Shown: piece by piece, positions 22,553-28,822 of the stretch | How the letters are laid out: every line of letters starts with the position of its first letter | Position numbering within the stretch: the stretch's first letter is position 1 | Origin: Deltaproteobacteria bacterium RBG_13_61_14 | GTDB taxonomy: Bacteria > RBG-13-61-14 | Reading direction: 5' to 3' | DNA length: 30,238 nucleotides | Assembly (NCBI GenBank): GCA_001797815.1 | Contig: MGQK01000065.1 | Span: 1-30,238 of the forward strand | Translations under genes and position numbers: made by a program | The notes under the pieces: generated by a model | What the model was told of the DNA's origin: nothing | Seen by the model: the letters and a program-made list of their open reading frames with translations, nothing else | Database searches by the model: none

Positions 22553-22640
22553 GAAGAGCCTCCCAGGCAAATCCACCCGTGGGCCGGCCCCTGGCAGGAC
22601 TCACCGGCAAAAAGTTGCGCCCCCTCTTCAGGCAGGCAAG

Positions 22641-22748
22641 AAATTTTGGATTTTAGATTTGGGATTGGCGATGGGGAAAGAGGAATTAGAATACTTGCCG
22701 CTTTCCTGCTCTTCAATCCAAAATCCAAAATCGAAAATCTAAAATTGA
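22641..22748. repeat. AT-rich inverted repeat (AATCCAAAATCC type)
   Basis: The left arm near 22643-22667 (TTGGATTTTAGATTTGGGAT) and the right arm near 22714-22748 (CAATCCAAAATCCAAAATCG) are roughly complementary low-complexity tracts. It fills the gap between the HTH gene and the unknown gene. No gene seen in it. Confidence 0.55.
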
Positions 22749-22763
22749 ATAGTGCCCCCATCG

Positions 22764-23120
22764 CTACAGCACCAGCTTCTGGGGCCGGGGCGGATCAAAT
22801 TCCTCGATGCACATGGCCCGGCCCGAGTCCACCTTGACCAGGTAATGGCGGAAGCGATGGCCCCCGGCCGCGGCCAAAAGCCGCGCCGCCTGCCGCATCA
22901 AGCTCTCGTTGCGCGTTTCGCCCATGCTCCCTGCACCTCGACCTTGCTCGGTGACTTCGTCTTTCGGGCACCGCTCCCGTTCGGCCCGCCCTCGGCCATG
23001 AGCTCGGGCCGAATGGAGCTCACGGCCGAGGGGCGGTTCGCCCTGGCAGCGGCTGGACTGGCCCAGTTGACGGCAAAAGCCTTGTCCTTGCCCGTTCGGT
23101 TCCCAATATAAACAGGCCAT
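22764..23120 (-). CDS. Hypothetical protein in Xre operon
   Basis: The product is 118 aa from ATG 23120, which has AAGGGG 9 bases upstream; it begins 30 bp after the Xre stop, so the two are likely one unit. The C-terminal half (NESLMRQAARLLAAAGGHRF, HYLVKVDSGRAMCIEEFDPP) looks genuinely coding. The middle (about residues 30-45) is encoded by a nested palindrome at 22980-23032 and is Arg/Ala-rich. An internal ATG at 22925 would give a 53-aa protein free of the palindrome and is the main alternative. I recognise no family. Confidence 0.45.
   Translation of the reverse strand: MACLYWEPNGQGQGFCRQLGQSSRCQGEPPLGRELHSARAHGRGRAERERCPKDEVTEQGRGAGSMGETRNESLMRQAARLLAAAGGHRFRHYLVKVDSGRAMCIEEFDPPRPQKLVL
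22989..23032. repeat. Large palindrome inside the unknown gene
   Basis: The arms CCCTCGGCCATGAGCTC (22989-23005) and GAGCTCACGGCCGAGGG (23016-23032) pair with one mismatch. A second overlapping pair is TTCGGCCCG (22980-22988) / CGGGCCGAA (23005-23013), so two alternative folds are possible. Its 14-mer GAGCTCACGGCCGA also occurs in the yfhO-like gene. Confidence 0.6.
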
Positions 23121-23143
23121 GATCAAGTCCCCTTTCGGCGCAT

Positions 23144-23160
23144 AAACAAACTATTTGTTT
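23144..23160. promoter_or_regulatory. AAACAAA-CTA-TTTGTTT palindrome at Xre stop codon
   Basis: Perfect 7-bp arms around CTA, which is the Xre stop codon on the minus strand. No T-run follows a GC stem, so an operator is more likely than a terminator. It may be autoregulatory for the downstream gene, but that is inference. Confidence 0.4.
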
Positions 23161-23378
23161 GCTCGATTATCAAAAAAAATCCAGGGCTCGACCCCAAACA
23201 CATCGGCCAGGGCCAACAAAGAACTTATTTTGGGCTTGGTCTTTCCTTGTTCCCATTGGCAGATAGCGGATCGGCTCACCGAATAGCCGCATCTCGTTGA
23301 TAATAGGCGGGAAAGAGCGCCTAAAGAGTAGGCCCGATCCTTGCGAAGCCGGCGCAACACGTCTCTTGAAAATTTCAT
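23151..23378 (-). CDS. Xre-family HTH regulator
   Basis: A 75-aa single-domain Cro/CI-type protein. The HTH spans about residues 17-55: YSLGALSRLLSTRCGYSVSR, then AICQWEQGKTKPKISSLLAL, with the typical WEQGKTKP turn, and ALADVFGVEPWIFF closes the domain. GGAGGT precedes the ATG. It lies opposite an S24 repressor gene, and the two promoters share one -10 element, so this protein and the S24 protein probably oppose each other as Cro and CI do. It has no dimerisation or sensor domain, as in small Cro-like proteins. Confidence 0.85.
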   Translation of the reverse strand: MKFSRDVLRRLRKDRAYSLGALSRLLSTRCGYSVSRSAICQWEQGKTKPKISSLLALADVFGVEPWIFFDNRANK

Positions 23379-23398
23379 GGCTCACCTCCATTTTTTAC

Positions 23399-23427
23399 TT
23401 GACAGACCCTTTAGAGCGTGATACTAT
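23399..23427 (+). promoter_or_regulatory. Rightward promoter (S24 repressor)
   Basis: TTGACA (23399-23404), a 17-nt spacer, TACTAT (23422-23427). The predicted start near 23434 leaves a leader of about 74 nt. Confidence 0.75.
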
Positions 23428-23449
23428 ACAAACAGTTAGTAATTGTCAA
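23421..23449 (-). promoter_or_regulatory. Leftward promoter (Xre), sharing the same -10
   Basis: On the minus strand TTGACA (23449-23444), a 17-nt spacer, TAGTAT (23426-23421). Its -10 overlaps that of the rightward promoter by five bases, and the pair is symmetric about 23424. RNA polymerase cannot occupy both at once. Confidence 0.75.
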
Positions 23450-23507
23450 GCAAAATCTGAAGCCTCGCTTAAAAAAACGTCAAGCGGCTCTTAACAGGGG
23501 TAAGGCC

Positions 23508-24182
23508 ATGAAAAACTTGGGAAAAATGATCTCGAAGCGGATGCGCGACCTAGGGCTTACTTACAACGAGGTTGCCCGCCGGGCCGGGGTCTCCGCGGTT
23601 TACGTGTCCGGCATCTGCCGGGGGCTCCGCTTCCCCAGCGACAAGGTGGCGGCTGACCTGGCCCGGGCCTTGGACCTGAGCCCCCGCGGCCTGATTGAGC
23701 TGGCCCGCTACGAAAAAGCGCCGGCCGCGGTGAAGCCGCTTTATGAACCAAAGGAAGACCACGATCAGCTCCAACCCATGCCCCTGGGCCATGCTCGGGG
23801 CATCCCCATGGCCGGATGGGTCCAGGCCGGAAGGTTCGCCCCGGCCGAGGGGATCGAGGCGGCCGGCGGGGCCGACGATTACGTCTATTCCGACATCAAG
23901 GGCCACAACCTCTTCGCCCTGCGGGTGGAGAACGACTCCATGGAGCCGCTCTTCCATCCCGGCGATTACCTGATCGTGAACCCCAACCTCAAACCGGCTA
24001 CCGGCGACTACGTGATCGTCAAGCTGCCCCAGGAGGGCAAAGCCACTTTCAAGAAGCTGCTCGAGCGCGAGGGCATCATCATCCTGCGGCCGCTCAACCC
24101 GGCCTACGATGACATCGTGCTCACCCCAGAGGACGAGTTCGAGATCATCGGCAAGGTGGTGGAGAGGAAGACGATATTTTAA
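23508..24182 (+). CDS. LexA/CI-like S24-family repressor
   Basis: The product is 224 aa from ATG 23508 (TAAGG upstream; an in-frame extension to 23418 would start inside the promoter). Residues about 5-65 are an Xre-type HTH (YNEVARRAGVSAVYVSGICR, then ALDLSPRGLIELA). Residues about 97-220 are the S24 self-cleavage domain: an Ala-Gly cleavage site in IPMAGWVQAGRF (A102-G103), catalytic Ser in ENDSMEPLFHPGD (S144) and Lys in ATFKKLLEREG (K182). All parts of the RecA-stimulated autoproteolysis machinery seem present, so DNA damage should inactivate it. Divergent from Xre with an overlapping promoter, as in temperate phage switches. It could also be the cell's own stress regulator; no other phage genes are clear. 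Confidence 0.85.
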   Translation: MKNLGKMISKRMRDLGLTYNEVARRAGVSAVYVSGICRGLRFPSDKVAADLARALDLSPRGLIELARYEKAPAAVKPLYEPKEDHDQLQPMPLGHARGIPMAGWVQAGRFAPAEGIEAAGGADDYVYSDIKGHNLFALRVENDSMEPLFHPGDYLIVNPNLKPATGDYVIVKLPQEGKATFKKLLEREGIIILRPLNPAYDDIVLTPEDEFEIIGKVVERKTIF

Positions 24183-24219
24183 GAGTGCAAAGTGAAGAGT
24201 GAAGAGTGAAGGGTGAGAA

Positions 24220-25131
24220 ATGAAAGCGGGAAGCGGTAATTGGAAAGGGGTCGCGCTCTTGGCGCTCGCGGTCCTGGCCCTGGCCGCCACCGTCAAGGAG
24301 CGGCATCTCCTCCGCCGGGCCCTCAAGCGCGGGCCCGAGCCCCGAGGCAGCGTGCTCCACCTCGCCTTCGCAAGCCCGGCCCTAGGACGCGACGCGGTTT
24401 ATTGGGTCTATCTGCCGCCCGGCTTCGATCCCTCCGGCCGCGCCCGTTACCCGGTCCTCTATCTGCTCCACGGCCTGTTCCGGAGCGAAAGCGCCTACAT
24501 CTCCCGGGTGGACGCCGACCTCGCGGCCGACCGGCTTATCGCCGAGAAAAAAATCGCGCCCCTGATCCTGGTCATGCCCGAGGGCGATTCCAGCTTTTAC
24601 GTGAATTGGAAAGCGGATCCGAAAGCGCGCTGGGAGGACTTTATCGTCCGCGACCTGGTCGCCGAGGTGGACCAACGCTTCCCCACCGTCGCCGACCGCG
24701 CCGGCCGCGCCCTCGCCGGCTTCTCCATGGGCGGCTTCGGCGCTATCCGCCTTGCGCTCATTCACCGGGACCTCTTCAGCGCGGCCAGCTCCCAATACGG
24801 CGCCTTCGAGATCGCGGCCACTGACTTGCCTTACCTTGGCGGCAAACTGAAACAAGCCTTCGGAGAGGACCCGGCCGCTTATTCGGCCTCAAGCCCGCTG
24901 GAGTTGATCGCGAGCACCGGCTTACAGCCGGGCGAATTGGCGATTTATCTGGACGCCGGGGAGGACGACGCCTGGGCCTTGGACGAACAGGCCCGGGAGT
25001 TCGACCGCCGGCTGACCGCCCGGAACATCCCCCACACCTTCTCCATCTTCCCCGGCAACCACACCGACTCCTATCTCCGCGACCATATCTCCGAAATCCT
25101 CATCTTCCATTCGCGCCACTTTGAACCGTGA
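24220..25131 (+). CDS. Esterase (alpha/beta-hydrolase, esterase D/PF00756 type)
   Basis: A 303-aa protein. Residues about 8-24 form an N-terminal hydrophobic segment (GVALLALAVLALAATV), acting as signal or anchor. The hydrolase core has YPVLYLLHGLFRSESAYI (oxyanion region), nucleophile elbow GFSMGGFGAIRLAL near 168, acid LDAGEDDAWALDEQ near 245, and histidine in FPGNHTDSYLRDH near 280. The Ser-Asp-His triad is complete. The family includes S-formylglutathione hydrolase, mycolyltransferase-like and siderophore or feruloyl esterases; with a signal segment this one acts at or outside the inner membrane. Substrate unknown. It is separated from the S24 gene by 37 bp of GAGTGAA tandem repeats (24182-24215). 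Confidence 0.85.
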   Translation: MKAGSGNWKGVALLALAVLALAATVKERHLLRRALKRGPEPRGSVLHLAFASPALGRDAVYWVYLPPGFDPSGRARYPVLYLLHGLFRSESAYISRVDADLAADRLIAEKKIAPLILVMPEGDSSFYVNWKADPKARWEDFIVRDLVAEVDQRFPTVADRAGRALAGFSMGGFGAIRLALIHRDLFSAASSQYGAFEIAATDLPYLGGKLKQAFGEDPAAYSASSPLELIASTGLQPGELAIYLDAGEDDAWALDEQAREFDRRLTARNIPHTFSIFPGNHTDSYLRDHISEILIFHSRHFEP

Positions 25132-25498
25132 ACCCGGCCAGGTAGCAAGGTTCTAACTCGACATACGACATACAATATACGACATACGATCAGATTCTTC
25201 CACGAAGAACACGAAGGGCGCTAAAAATTTTGGGTCAACAGAAGACTTTAGGGGCGTGGCTGACCCCAGCCGCGCATCCGCTAAGACTTTCCACTGCTTA
25301 CCGTCAAACCGCCAACTGCCAACTGTCAACCATCTTAAACGGCATTCCTGCTCGTCAGCCTTTAACCATCCTTGTAGCCCATCCCTCGCTCCGGCGAGGG
25401 TGGGTCCGTCAACCACGAACCACCAACCGAAAGCGCCGATCTTCGCCATGCAATTATGTAATGTTTTATGTTTAGATCTGACCCCATTTCTTCAGCCC
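25132..25498. other. Intergenic repeat region
   Basis: No gene supported. It holds GACATAC tandem units (25157-25193), a CACGAAGAACACGAAGG repeat (25201-25219), the palindrome at 25251-25275, and a CCAACTGCCAACTG tract near 25310. Short open frames here have no family resemblance. Confidence 0.5.
25251..25275. repeat. GGCTGACCCCAGCC palindrome, intergenic copy
   Basis: Positions 25258-25274 carry the same 17-mer that lies in the yfhO-like coding sequence at 10529-10545. GGCTG/CAGCC with loop ACCC forms the hairpin. Confidence 0.55.
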
Positions 25499-25897
25499 TT
25501 AATGTCCAATGTCAAGAGATGACCCCCATCCCTCTCCATCCCCTTCATCCCCTTGATAGGCTTTGGATCGGTTCCCTGGAACTATCCAGCCGATGAGAAG
25601 GATTTCCAGAATATTCCGAATCGCGGTGATAAGTGAAGGTTTGTAGAAAACTTGTGGCAAGGGGAAAAGGCCGTGGGCCGATAAAATCTCCTGTGCCTCC
25701 TCCCGTTGGGCCGTTTCAACGCAAATCCATCTCTGATTGTAGAGGCAAATGCGTGCACCCGGCCAAAGATAGGAAAAATGCTCGTTATGGATATAGTAAC
25801 GGATGCCGTAGGCTTCCAGGAATGATCGGATAATGCCCAGCAACACATCGCTGTCCACCACCACAAGAAAGGAAAAGATAGGGGGACTCCCAGACAA
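25499..25897 (-). CDS. DUF2007-like protein with C-terminal membrane helix
   Basis: About 132 aa if the start is TTG 25897; no ATG or good ribosome site is visible, and the frame stays open upstream into repeat DNA, so the 5' end may be damaged. Residues about 12-75 (VVVDSDVLLGIIRSFLEAYG, IRYYIHNEHF, ETAQREEAQEILSAHGLF) match the pattern of DUF2007 (PF09413, a putative signal-transducing GlnB-like fold). A hydrophobic stretch follows (AIRNILEILLIGWIV), then an acidic Gly-rich tail. Function unknown. It is surrounded by repeat elements on both sides. Confidence 0.55.
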   Translation of the reverse strand: MSGSPPIFSFLVVVDSDVLLGIIRSFLEAYGIRYYIHNEHFSYLWPGARICLYNQRWICVETAQREEAQEILSAHGLFPLPQVFYKPSLITAIRNILEILLIGWIVPGNRSKAYQGDEGDGEGWGSSLDIGH

Positions 25898-26091
25898 GGG
25901 GCAGACCTCATGGTCTACTGATTCAGCGGTAATGTAATGCGAATTCGAATTCGCGGTACACCATACTTATTTCCGCCGATATCTTGAAATTGCTTTTCTC
26001 CAATTTTTCCTTGCCCCATTTTTCGCCATCCTCGCCTTAATTGAAAATTGAAGCATTGACCCCATTGACACCTAATCCTTCTGCGCCCTCT
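25898..26091. other. Repeat-bearing gap
   Basis: It contains a GAATTCGAATTCGCG palindrome (25940-25955) and the left copy of the ACACCATACTTATTTCC direct repeat. No gene is seen. Confidence 0.5.
25958..25974. repeat. 17-bp direct repeat, left copy
   Basis: ACACCATACTTATTTCC. It matches 26701-26717 at 16 of 17 positions in the same orientation, 743 bp apart; the two copies frame the AT-rich gene between them. Confidence 0.7.
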
Positions 26092-26667
26092 TTACTTTAG
26101 AAAAGGCTCTATAAAAGGCATAAGTTCATCGAAAACATCTGGCTTATCGGTGCCATGTCGAAGAATAATATTAGCATTTTGACGAATTAATTCTTTATTT
26201 GGATTGTCAGCCTTTAGCTCCTTTTTTAGATTTAAAAGCAGCTCCTCAATTATCGGCCCTTTGATATCATGCGAAAAATTAGAAATAACTTTGGTTATGA
26301 TTTTATCTATATCTCCGATTGATGTTTGTTCTTTCCCTATAACGGCATCTCTTTGATTAACTTCCCCTGACTCTTCTACGTCCCTAAGAATTTCCTCAAA
26401 TAATACAACCAGATTTTTCTTTCCCTTCTCCCATGCGCTCCTATCTAAGTAATTATTATAATCTTGATTATCAGACCAGACATCTCTTATTATATTCGAA
26501 TGAAAACTTATAGTATCTAATTGTCTTGAATATATATCGGCATTTCTTGGTAGATCTCTTATTAGCTTTTTTGATCGTAATAAAATACGATTTGTTTCAG
26601 CTTCATTGCCGAATTGCAGCTTATCAATATCTGATAGATGTTTCTTAATGTTTTCTGTGATTGACAT
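26092..26667 (-). CDS. AT-rich hypothetical helical protein
   Basis: A 191-aa all-helical, charged, soluble protein with no signal peptide. Residues 1 to about 100 (IDKLQFGNEAETNRILLRSK, RQLDTISFHSNIIRDVW, AWEKGKKNLVVLFEEILRDV) faintly resemble an N-terminal helical region I have seen on effector proteins of defence systems, but this is only a pattern impression. The remainder (ISNFSHDIKGPIIEELLLNL) resembles a small helical repeat. Base composition is far more AT-rich than the window average, suggesting recent acquisition. No clear Shine-Dalgarno; ATG at 26667. It is isolated, flanked by direct repeats. No function assigned. Confidence 0.65.
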   Translation of the reverse strand: MSITENIKKHLSDIDKLQFGNEAETNRILLRSKKLIRDLPRNADIYSRQLDTISFHSNIIRDVWSDNQDYNNYLDRSAWEKGKKNLVVLFEEILRDVEESGEVNQRDAVIGKEQTSIGDIDKIITKVISNFSHDIKGPIIEELLLNLKKELKADNPNKELIRQNANIILRHGTDKPDVFDELMPFIEPFLK

Positions 26668-26700
26668 TTTTCCCCACTATCTATCTCGGAAATTCTGGGG

Positions 26701-26717
26701 ACACCATACTTAATTCC
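26701..26717. repeat. 17-bp direct repeat, right copy
   Basis: ACACCATACTTAATTCC, preceded by GGGG; GGGGACACCAT also resembles the arm of the palindromes in the HTH gene at 22309-22388. Confidence 0.7.
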
Positions 26718-27072
26718 TGTATTTGGCCAATTCTGCCCATCGGGAGGAAGGCCCCCGGCAAAGGAGAGGATGAGGGTTTGGGGTTCATGGGTTTGGCATC
26801 CTGCAATGGCTTCCTACCACTGTGCACCGTGCACTGCCTGCCCCGCCTTGAAGCGGGGGGCACTATCCACTTTAGGACCCATTTTAGGCCAGGAGCTTTG
26901 GGTAAGTCAAGCAAAAAATGCAATTGGTTCGTGGTTCACGGTTCGTGGTTTTTGGTCTAAAGTCTAAAGCCTAACGCCTCATGTCTTCTCTCCTCCCTGC
27001 TCTCTGTGTCTCTGTGTTAAAAAATTACCCTGGCGGCTTTGCGCTTTGGCGTGAAACTCTCCTTTCCCGAAT

Positions 27073-27103
27073 GTTAAGTTTTGGGGTCAGGCCCCAAGTT
27101 AAC
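27073..27103. repeat. TTGGGG/CCCCAA inverted repeat
   Basis: GTTAAGTTTTGGGG ... CCCCAAGTTAAC around TCAGG. An imperfect palindrome of intergenic repeat type with no associated gene. Confidence 0.45.
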
Positions 27104-27204
27104 AAAGCCAAGGAAAAAATGCAATTGGTTCGTGGTTGGCGGAAAGAATGAGGAGTTTAGCAACTACCAACTGCGAACCGCCAACGGCCAACCGGCTTCA
27201 GCCT

Positions 27205-27272
27205 GGGGTGGTTGCTGAGCAGAATGGGGTGGTTGCCGCGCAGGATGGGGTGGTTGGTGTGCAATATGGGGG
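27205..27272. repeat. 21-bp tandem repeat, 3.2 copies
   Basis: Units at 27205-27225, 27226-27246 and 27247-27267 start GGGGTGGTTG and differ in their second halves; a partial GGGGG follows. The length is a multiple of three. No spacers, so not CRISPR. Confidence 0.8.
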
Positions 27273-27578
27273 AGACTTGCGAAGACGCAGTAGATAGTAG
27301 GCAGTAGGCAGGAAACAGGGGGAAAGAACAAGAGTTTCGACCTATTAGCGAAAATTTGGGAATTCCCAGGAGCCGATCAAGGCCGTCCTCATTGAGGCCC
27401 CTGGCGTTTTGAGTGCAATTTGGCAAAAAGTCCTTGAGAAATTGCCGGGTTAGCATCTCGAACAGTCGTTTTATTTCAGCCTTCATCCTTCAGAATTCAT
27501 CCTTCCTTACTATATGGAGAAATGTTGCAGTTTTTCTTGCCCCACCATGACACCTGACACTCGGCCCCTGGCCGACTA

Positions 27579-28778
27579 TTAGTCCGGCGGCAGGGCCGTG
27601 CCGTGGAGGGCGGCGTCCACGATCGCCTGGAAATCGTCGTAACTTTTGTAGCCCCAGAACAGGTGGCCGTTGACCAGGAAGGAGGGGGTGCTCTCCATCT
27701 CCAGGGCCATCCCGTCCAGCACGTCGCGCCGCACCTGCTGAGCGCCGTAGCCGCTCTTGAGGCAATCCACCAGGGCCGTCTCGGAGATGCCGACTTCCTC
27801 GGCCATCTTGGCCAGGCGGGGCCAGGTCAGGTCCTCGGCCGAGAACAGCTTCTCCTTGTATTCGGGGTAATGGCCGAGCCGGTCCACGCATTCCGCGGCC
27901 ATGGCGGCCATGCAGGCATTGGGGTGGAGCTGGGTCTTGAGCGCCGGGTTGCAGTCCTTGTTGAGCGGGAAATGCTTGACGATCAGGCGGATGCGGCCCT
28001 GGTAGCGCGCCAGGATTTTATTGATCACCTTGTTCATATTCCGGCAATGAGGACACTCGTAATCCGTGAACTCGACGATGGTCACCGGCGCCGAGTCCGG
28101 CCCGATGGCCGGGTCGCCCCGGAGATCCAGGCTGATGGGGGTCTGTCCGAAAGCCACCCGGATAAGCTGGTCCCGCTGGGCTTTCAGCCGGTAATACTGA
28201 ACAGCCCCTGCCCCGGCGCCGGCCAGGACCAAGGCCAGGAACACCAGGAAGAGAAGCCGGTTTTGGAAGATCAGTTTGGTGTCTTCCTGGACTTGTTCCA
28301 CCACCTCCCGCCAGGGGTCCAAGGTCAGGCCGGCCAAGACCAGGATCGCGAGGTTGACCACGTAGAGCCCGGTGCAGTAAGGGCAAAGCGTCTTCAAGAC
28401 CAGGGACGAGATCAAGGCCAGGTAAACCGAGTAGGCGGCGTCCCAGACCGCGATCAGGAAGATGGCGTTACGGCCATGCTGAAAAATCGGATGGACCGGC
28501 CGGATCTGGAGCCAGGCCAGTCCGGCCAGGAGCAGGTAGATGAGCAGTCCGAGCAAGGCGTTGGGAATGCCGAAGAAGACCGCGTAACGGGTGGTGGCGA
28601 TGGACACGCAGTCCACCGTCTCGCTGATGTGGCAGGCGGCGTCGAAATCGGGGTTGGCCATCGCCGAGTAGTGGATGCGCAGGAGCTCGGCGGAAAGCCC
28701 GACCCCGATCGCCGCGGCGATGATGATCCCGATCAGATACCGTTTGTGTTTAAGCTCGATCGCGTTTTCGTTCACCAT
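27579..28778 (-). CDS. VKOR domain fused to DsbA-like thioredoxin (oxidative protein folding)
   Basis: The product is 399 aa from ATG 28778 (GGGAGAG upstream; a TTG at 28799 is less likely). Residues about 12-190 form a five-helix vitamin K epoxide reductase-like domain: loop cysteines C49 and C57 (ACHISETVDCVSI) and active site CPYC (132-135). Residues about 215-395 are a periplasmic DsbA/thioredoxin-type domain with active site CPHC (242-245, FTDYECPHCRNMN) and cis-proline in ESTPSFLVNG (P365). Extra cysteines C276, C289, C297 and C339 lie in the helical insert. VKOR replaces DsbB here: it reoxidises the fused DsbA through quinone, so one chain can form disulfides in exported proteins. Downstream of the MFS gene by 44 bp, probably the same transcript. 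Confidence 0.9.
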   Translation of the reverse strand: MVNENAIELKHKRYLIGIIIAAAIGVGLSAELLRIHYSAMANPDFDAACHISETVDCVSIATTRYAVFFGIPNALLGLLIYLLLAGLAWLQIRPVHPIFQHGRNAIFLIAVWDAAYSVYLALISSLVLKTLCPYCTGLYVVNLAILVLAGLTLDPWREVVEQVQEDTKLIFQNRLLFLVFLALVLAGAGAGAVQYYRLKAQRDQLIRVAFGQTPISLDLRGDPAIGPDSAPVTIVEFTDYECPHCRNMNKVINKILARYQGRIRLIVKHFPLNKDCNPALKTQLHPNACMAAMAAECVDRLGHYPEYKEKLFSAEDLTWPRLAKMAEEVGISETALVDCLKSGYGAQQVRRDVLDGMALEMESTPSFLVNGHLFWGYKSYDDFQAIVDAALHGTALPPD

Positions 28779-28822
28779 GCGTTTTCTCTCCCGCTTCAAT
28801 TTTAGCCAAAATCTCCGCTAAA

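Larger units (their letters stand above)
26668..27578. other. Long non-coding repeat region
   Basis: No gene supported in about 910 bases. Contents: the right copy of the 17-bp direct repeat, GGTTCGTGG simple repeats (26927-26955), a TCTGTGTCTCTGTGTTAAA repeat near 27000, a TTTGGGG/CCCCAAG inverted repeat (27073-27103), and a 21-bp tandem repeat (27205-27272). A 109-codon open frame at 27157-27486 (minus) runs through the tandem repeat and is not convincing. Confidence 0.5.

Noticed and set aside
25153-25449. Possible 98-aa minus-strand gene
   Set aside because: Covers simple intergenic repeats; the sequence looks like random translation.
27205-27272. CRISPR array
   Set aside because: The repeats are directly joined 21-mers with no spacers, and no cas gene is in the window.
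27157-27486. Possible 109-aa minus-strand gene
   Set aside because: Its C-terminal third is the translated 21-bp tandem repeat and other low-complexity DNA; no family and no good ribosome site.
27603-28805. 400-codon open frame antisense to the VKOR-DsbA gene
   Set aside because: Antisense shadow; all active-site motifs are on the minus strand.
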